This document shows, piece after piece, positions 60,407-64,000 of a DNA stretch of 64,000 nt (positions are counted from its first letter, which is position 1; each line of letters begins with the position of its first letter). The DNA comes from an uncultured Psychroserpens sp. Lineage in GTDB: Bacteria; Bacteroidota; Bacteroidia; Flavobacteriales; Flavobacteriaceae. The notes under the pieces were generated by a model. That model worked only from the letters and a program-made list of their open reading frames with translations. It was not told the DNA's origin and searched no databases. Position numbers and translations under genes: made by a program. The stretch lies in contig CANLEE010000012.1 of assembly GCA_947489585.1 (NCBI GenBank), positions 1 to 64,000 on the forward strand, in the 5' to 3' direction.

Positions 60407-60904
60407 ATGAAATATTTTAAGATTCTTGCAATACTAATGTTGAGTTCAGTTTTGTCTTTCTATAGTTGTAATGACAATAAGAAGACAGCAAAAGAAGACA
60501 ACACAAAATCAATAGAAGTTGAAAATTCTGCAGTTAAATCAACTGAAACAACAGTAAAACCAACAACTACTCCCAAAGAGCCTGCGCAAAATGCAAGAGG
60601 CGTTTGGCACTATACCTGTAGATTAGGTTGTCCAGGAGGTGCTGGGTCGGCTGTTAAATGTGGAAATTGCGGAAATGTATTAGCACATAATACAGCTTAT
60701 CATAGTAGCACTAATACGACAAATACTTCGCCTATGGCTAATCCGTCTGCGACTCCGGCTAAACCTGCAACTCCTGAGCCTGCACAAAATTCGGCTGGTG
60801 TTTGGCATTATACATGCGCAAAAGGCTGTTCTGGTGGATCTGGATCTGCTGGTAGCTGTGCTACATGTAATGGTTCTTTAGCACACAATAGTGCTTATCA
60901 CTAA
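60407..60904 (+). CDS. lipoprotein with two Cys-rich WHYTC repeats
   Basis: A 165-residue lipoprotein. The signal ends SFYSCNDNK (Cys at about residue 21). A Thr/Lys/Pro-rich linker leads to two copies of GVWHYTC-x3-GC-x-GG-x-GSA-x2-C-x2-C-x3-LAHN-x-AYH (about 65-100 and 132-165), joined by a second Pro/Thr-rich linker. Each copy has four Cys and two or three His in a CxxxC...CxxC pattern, suggesting a small zinc-ribbon-like or metal-binding module exposed in the periplasm or on the surface. I do not recognise a named family. The gene stands alone after icmF. Confidence 0.78.
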   Translation: MKYFKILAILMLSSVLSFYSCNDNKKTAKEDNTKSIEVENSAVKSTETTVKPTTTPKEPAQNARGVWHYTCRLGCPGGAGSAVKCGNCGNVLAHNTAYHSSTNTTNTSPMANPSATPAKPATPEPAQNSAGVWHYTCAKGCSGGSGSAGSCATCNGSLAHNSAYH

Positions 60905-60969
60905 TATCAACTTAATTGTATTTTAAATTCTTAAAGAATAGGTTGAAAAGTTTGTTGATGAACTAACTC

Positions 60970-61365
60970 TTAAAGCGTCATCATCCAAACACGTTGTAAG
61001 CGCTTAAATTTCTTTAACTCATTTTGTAGTATAGGCAAATAGTCTTTACCATTACTATTGCAATGCTGTAAGCGATTACAATTAAGGTTCAAACGATGCG
61101 TTAAACGCTCTAATGAGTCTAGGTGTTTGTGTTTCTTATCTGAAAAGCGCTCAGCTTGAGCTTTTTCAATTTCAGGAGCTAATGATTCAGATTGCTGAAT
61201 GATATCGCCTGAGAAGTAGATATCTGTGTCTTCTGAACCATCTGGTTTCAGATACGCCAAATCTTGATTAATATATGTTGAGATGCTTCTTGATAATACA
61301 AGAATATCTATAGCCTTTTGATATATAGGCAGTTCTGATAAGTGAGACGGGATATTATAATTCAT
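60970..61365 (-). CDS. helical protein of unknown function, four-helix-bundle-like
   Basis: A 131-residue protein, mostly helical by composition. The N-terminal LSELPIYQKAIDILVLSRSIS resembles the start of small four-helix-bundle proteins (S23/IVP-like). The later part LDSLERLTHRLNLNCNRLQHC continues the heptad pattern. A tail FKRLQRVWMMTL is hydrophobic. Similarity is only by eye. Divergent from the Lrp-family gene. Confidence 0.6.
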   Translation of the reverse strand: MNYNIPSHLSELPIYQKAIDILVLSRSISTYINQDLAYLKPDGSEDTDIYFSGDIIQQSESLAPEIEKAQAERFSDKKHKHLDSLERLTHRLNLNCNRLQHCNSNGKDYLPILQNELKKFKRLQRVWMMTL

Positions 61366-61437
61366 TTTTCTAATAGCAATGGTAACAAAATTAGTGACAA
61401 GTGACGACTTTAAGCTTTAATATTTAAAGTAAATATG

Positions 61438-61445
61438 TATATTTG
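61438..61445 (+). promoter_or_regulatory. -7 element of the Lrp-family gene
   Basis: TATATTTG fits TAnnTTTG, 36 bases before the ATG at 61482. The region is AT-rich and has the inverted repeat TTTAAAGTAAA/TTACTTTAAA-like flanks (61423-61433 and 61472-61481), a possible self-regulatory site. Confidence 0.45.
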
Positions 61446-61481
61446 ATTTAATTATTAATTTATTTTTTTAAATTACTTTAA

Positions 61482-61925
61482 ATGGATATAGATAACCTGA
61501 ATTGGAAAATTTTGAAGTGCCTCCAACTAAATGCTAGACAGTCGCATACCGAAATTGGACGTCAAGTTGGGATTAGTTCTCCAGCAGTTTCTGAACGCAT
61601 AAAGAAACTAGAAGATGCAGGAATTATTGAGAGCTATAATGCGCTTGTTTCTCCTTTTGAAGTTGGTTATCAATTAAAGGCTTTAATCACTTTGCGTGCT
61701 TTTATGGGAATGCTAAAACCCTTTTTAGAAAAAGTAAAAACCTATGATGAGGTGATTAATTGTTACCGAATTACTGGTAATGAAAACTTTGTTATGGAAG
61801 TGGTTTTGAAAAACCAAAAACATTTAGAATCCTTTATAGATCAATTGATTGTATACGGTGAAACCAAAACACAAATTGTGCTATCTCATGTGGTGAAGCA
61901 TAATGAGGTGAAACCTTTGAAATAA
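61482..61925 (+). CDS. Lrp/AsnC-family transcriptional regulator
   Basis: A 147-residue regulator. The N-terminal HTH is LDNLNWKILKCLQLNARQSH-like (NLNWKILKCLQLNARQSHTE then GRQVGISSPAVSERIKKLEDAG, positions about 4-45), and the RAM domain (about 65-145) has ALITLRAFMG, YRITGNENFVMEV and IVLSHVVKHNEV. It probably forms octamers responding to amino acids. Its regulon cannot be read here, but it commonly controls adjacent genes. The next gene has its own promoter 5 bases after the stop. Confidence 0.92.
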   Translation: MDIDNLNWKILKCLQLNARQSHTEIGRQVGISSPAVSERIKKLEDAGIIESYNALVSPFEVGYQLKALITLRAFMGMLKPFLEKVKTYDEVINCYRITGNENFVMEVVLKNQKHLESFIDQLIVYGETKTQIVLSHVVKHNEVKPLK

Positions 61926-61930
61926 AAAAT

Positions 61931-61938
61931 TATATTTG
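61931..61938 (+). promoter_or_regulatory. -7 element of the DUF2846-like gene
   Basis: TATATTTG fits TAnnTTTG. An in-frame TTG at 61936 is part of this element, so the real start is the ATG at 61966. Confidence 0.5.
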
Positions 61939-61965
61939 TCGTCAGATAATATAAACCCATTTAAA

Positions 61966-62535
61966 ATGAAGTCTACTTACATTTTTATTACTCTTTTTGT
62001 TACCATTTTTTCAGTCAACTCTATTAAAGCACAAACTAATATTGAACCACCAGCCGAGGGTAAAAGTGTTATTTATTTTATGCGTACTAGTAGTTTGGGT
62101 GCCATTATGAATTTTAGATTCTTTGATAATGAAACCTACTTAGGGAAATTTGGTGGTGTTAATTATTTAAGATACGAATGTGAACCTGGAGAGCATATTT
62201 TTTGGGTGAAAGCTGAGAATACAGATTATTTAGAAGCAAACCTTGAAGCTAATAAAGTTTATTTTGTTGAAACTAATGCTGTAATGGGAGCTTTTACTGT
62301 TGGTGTGAAGTATAAACTGGTCGACTATGATCATAAGCGACAGTTCAAAAAACGAATTAAAAAGTTGTTGGCAAAAAAAGGACCTAAAACGTTTAGCAAA
62401 GAAGAATTAGAAGAAGGCCAAGAAAAGTTTAAAACTATTATTGAGCAAGGTCTTGAAACACTGAAAAGAAAACAAAATCGCGATAAAAAATTAAAGCGAA
62501 TTGAAAAAGAAGACAACTATAAAGGAGAAATTTAG
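61966..62535 (+). CDS. secreted DUF2846-like protein
   Basis: A 189-residue exported protein starting at ATG 61966 with the signal peptide MKSTYIFITLFVTIFSVNSI then KAQ. The folded part (about 25-115) has GKSVIYFMRTSSLGAIMNF, FFDNETYLGKFGGVNYLRYEC and PGEHIFWVKAEN, which fits the beta-rich DUF2846 pattern. The last 75 residues are a charged helix of Lys, Glu and Arg (QFKKRIKKLLAKKG, KRKQNRDKKLKRIEKED). Function is unknown. Its end overlaps that of the DJ-1-like gene by 4 bases. Confidence 0.72.
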   Translation: MKSTYIFITLFVTIFSVNSIKAQTNIEPPAEGKSVIYFMRTSSLGAIMNFRFFDNETYLGKFGGVNYLRYECEPGEHIFWVKAENTDYLEANLEANKVYFVETNAVMGAFTVGVKYKLVDYDHKRQFKKRIKKLLAKKGPKTFSKEELEEGQEKFKTIIEQGLETLKRKQNRDKKLKRIEKEDNYKGEI

Positions 62536-63293
62536 TTGCTAATTATAAGATGAGGAACATCATCCAGTCTCCAATCAATTACTAAACCACCAGCTAAGCT
62601 CTCAGCAATTTTTTTTCCATAGAGATATTCGCAGAGATATAAAGCAGCTTCAAAAGATTTTGCACCTCCTGCTGAAGTGATGTATTTCCCGTCGTGAACA
62701 AATAAGACCTCTTTTCTAATATCCAAATTCGGAAAGCGCTCACGCATGGTGTCAATATCACTTGGAAATGTTGTAGACACTGAGTTGTCAAGTAATCCAG
62801 CTTGTGCTAATACAAAAGCGCCATCACAATGCGAGGTTATAAATTGTGCTTCTTTATCGACACGTTTCACAAAATCAATCATGGCTTTGTCTTCTAAATC
62901 TGTATCCAAATGGTGCTCTGCACTTGGGACGACTAGAATATCGATTTTTGGTAACTCATCTGTTACATAATTAAAATCGGGCAAAATACGCATGCCTTCA
63001 AAAGTGACAATTGGAGCATCAGTATTTGCGACTGTAAAGACATTCATAGGCTTGATACTGTCTCTAAAAATCGTGTGCTGAAAAATATCAAAAGGCGCGG
63101 TTAATTCGGTATTATATACACCGTCCATGATTAAAAAAGCCACATTATAACGGTTGGGTTCAATTTTCGGAAATTGTTTTTCTTCATGCTGAACTTGCTT
63201 CTGAATCTCAGTATTAGAGTCGTTCTTTTTTTCTTCGGAAGTATTACAACTCACTAGAAAAATTAATGTTAGTAAAACGATAACTTGCTTCAT
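62532..63293 (-). CDS. DJ-1/PfpI-family lipoprotein
   Basis: A 253-residue protein. Start ATG 63293 gives a lipoprotein signal MKQVIVLLTLIFLVSCNTSE (Cys at residue 16); a longer frame to 63371 would bury it, so it is rejected. The DJ-1/PfpI domain (about 50-245) has NVAFLIMDGVYNTELTAPFDI, DILVVPS and the nucleophile elbow FITSHCDGAFVLAQAG with Cys in the GAT-like position, plus ITSAGGAKSFEAALYL. It may be a periplasmic hydrolase, amidotransferase-like or chaperone; the catalytic context resembles the AraC-linked DJ-1 group. It starts 1 base after the VOC stop. Confidence 0.82.
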   Translation of the reverse strand: MKQVIVLLTLIFLVSCNTSEEKKNDSNTEIQKQVQHEEKQFPKIEPNRYNVAFLIMDGVYNTELTAPFDIFQHTIFRDSIKPMNVFTVANTDAPIVTFEGMRILPDFNYVTDELPKIDILVVPSAEHHLDTDLEDKAMIDFVKRVDKEAQFITSHCDGAFVLAQAGLLDNSVSTTFPSDIDTMRERFPNLDIRKEVLFVHDGKYITSAGGAKSFEAALYLCEYLYGKKIAESLAGGLVIDWRLDDVPHLIISN

Positions 63294-63294
63294 T

Positions 63295-63681
63295 TTAATA
63301 TGATGTTTTGATTCGCCATGGCGGATTTTTTCTGTTTTTACCAGCTTTATAAAGTATAACATGATTGCCATCTAAATCATTGAGATGTGCTTCACGCCAC
63401 AACCAGTCTTTATCTTCAGGTTGTGAAGTAAATATAATTCCTTTTTGTTGAAGTTCACTTACGAATTCATCAAGATTATCATCTTCAAAATAAATGGTAA
63501 TCCCGTCACCTTTTGGTAATGTGTTGACCTTATGAATTGAGAACGTTGTATTTCCGTCAGGACATTCAAATCGCACATATCGCGGTATAGCATCAACAAT
63601 AAGATTTAAACCTAATGTTTTATAAAATTGCGTCGCTTTTTCAACATCTAATGATGGTATTGTAATTTGATTAAGATTCAT
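63295..63681 (-). CDS. VOC-family (glyoxalase/bleomycin-resistance-like) protein
   Basis: A 128-residue cytoplasmic protein with the two betaalphabetabetabeta units of the VOC fold: QITIPSLDVEKATQFYKTLGL (first), GITIYFEDDNLDEFVSELQQKG (second) and the ending LNDLDGNHVILYKAG. Metal ligands could be His/Glu at HLND and the first beta strand, but the first strand lacks the usual His, so catalytic activity is uncertain. The start overlaps the MFS stop by TAATG (63681), and the DJ-1 gene follows 1 base after, so three genes are co-transcribed. Confidence 0.85.
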   Translation of the reverse strand: MNLNQITIPSLDVEKATQFYKTLGLNLIVDAIPRYVRFECPDGNTTFSIHKVNTLPKGDGITIYFEDDNLDEFVSELQQKGIIFTSQPEDKDWLWREAHLNDLDGNHVILYKAGKNRKNPPWRIKTSY

Positions 63682-64000
63682 TATAAGTTATTTTTTACAC
63701 GTTTTTGCAACCATAGTGATAATAATACAGCTAAGGCACCATAAGAGCCAGTAACCAACCAATTAATTTGATAACCATAATTGTCTACAACGCTTAATCC
63801 AATTTTAGAACTAAATATATGAGATAAAGAGAATGCTATAGCATATAAAGCCATATAACTGCCTTCAATGCCTTCTTTTGCTCTATTGAGTGCAAACTTA
63901 TTTGTGTATGGAAACCCTAACATTTCACCAACAGTAATAATAACCATATTTATAACAAGAATACCTATCCAAAAATTCTGAAATAATACAAAGAAACTCA
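63681..64000 (-). CDS. MFS transporter, C-terminal part (partial)
   Basis: The frame runs off the right edge of the window, so the first part is missing. The visible 106 residues hold about three membrane helices, among them FWIGILVINMVIITVGEML, YMALYAIAFSLSHIFSS and INWLVTGSYGALAVLLSLWL, and end KRVKNNL. The motif GEMLGFPYTNKFALNRA is typical of the second half of drug:H+ antiporter-type MFS proteins. The reading frame is open beyond ATG 63947 (upstream residues SFFVLFQNFWIGILVIN), which confirms that the ATG is internal. Confidence 0.78.
   Translation of the reverse strand, partial: SFFVLFQNFWIGILVINMVIITVGEMLGFPYTNKFALNRAKEGIEGSYMALYAIAFSLSHIFSSKIGLSVVDNYGYQINWLVTGSYGALAVLLSLWLQKRVKNNL

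Overview
The window is a stretch of chromosome from an AT-rich member of the Bacteroidota, almost certainly family Flavobacteriaceae. The evidence is type IX secretion (T9SS) C-terminal sorting domains on three proteins, a FadL/OmpP1-type porin beside proS, a Rho factor with a long Asn/Lys/Arg-rich insert, DUF4293, DUF3667, DUF4197, BT_3928-like and Lacal_2735-like families, a GSII plus GSIII glutamine synthetase pair, fused isobutyryl-CoA mutase, and promoters of the Bacteroidetes form TTG-N19-TAnnTTTG. No transposase, integrase, phage structural cluster, rRNA or CRISPR array was seen. Two tRNAs are present: Glu(TTC) and Arg(ACG).

Layout. 1-4.9 kb: end of a type B T9SS protein, a FadL-like porin, an Arg/Ser-rich lipoprotein, proS, tRNA-Glu, rpsT. 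4.9-18.7 kb: housekeeping genes (rho, DUF4293, phosphodiesterase, truA, ABC exporter, two DUF3667 membrane proteins joined to the diadenylate cyclase gene cdaA, folP, DUF1599, BT_3928-like, ABC permease, thioredoxin lipoprotein, tpiA). 18.8-27.2 kb: an accessory block with an Ig-like lipoprotein, a tail-fibre-like S74 surface protein, a TPR sensor kinase, a LuxR-type response regulator, a membrane AraC regulator and a T9SS-exported FG-GAP protein. It separates tpiA from prmA. 27.4-32.8 kb: prmA, a secreted HExxHxxGxxH protease, clpS, and a sulfur-handling operon (two YeeE/YedE subunits, persulfide dioxygenase-rhodanese, HMA protein). 32.9-37.4 kb: tRNA-Arg, then a thinly coding region with a propeller-like orphan protein containing a glycine zipper, a 50-residue protein, a possible 16-codon peptide, and a secreted endonuclease. 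37.4-44.6 kb: BlaR1/BlaI pair with a clear double operator, a CaCA exchanger, and divergent glutamine synthetases GSII and GSIII. 44.7-54.5 kb: a 46-residue secreted peptide, a beta-barrel protein behind a perfect palindrome, purM, prfA, a divergent signal peptidase, pyrF, a metal/corrinoid-binding protein, small paralogues, DUF4197, PqqB-like and thioredoxin proteins. 54.6-64 kb: OmpA-family protein, purU, icmF, a Cys-repeat lipoprotein, Lrp, a DJ-1 lipoprotein, a VOC protein and part of an MFS transporter.

The most notable new observations are these. (1) A TACGTA-N4-TACGTA motif occurs twice, each about 130 bp upstream of an orphan gene: the glycine-zipper propeller and the 46-residue secreted peptide. 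This suggests one shared regulator. (2) A glycine-zipper segment sits in the middle of a lectin- or propeller-like protein. (3) A surface fibre, sensor kinase and response regulator form one tightly packed operon. (4) The BlaR1-type protease has a mirrored A-B-B-A extracytoplasmic region. (5) Two zinc-ribbon membrane proteins are packed against cdaA. Several apparent TTG or GTG starts lie inside TAnnTTTG promoter elements, so those starts were moved downstream. Three convergent gene pairs overlap by exactly four bases at their stop codons. All function calls come from motif reading without database searches.
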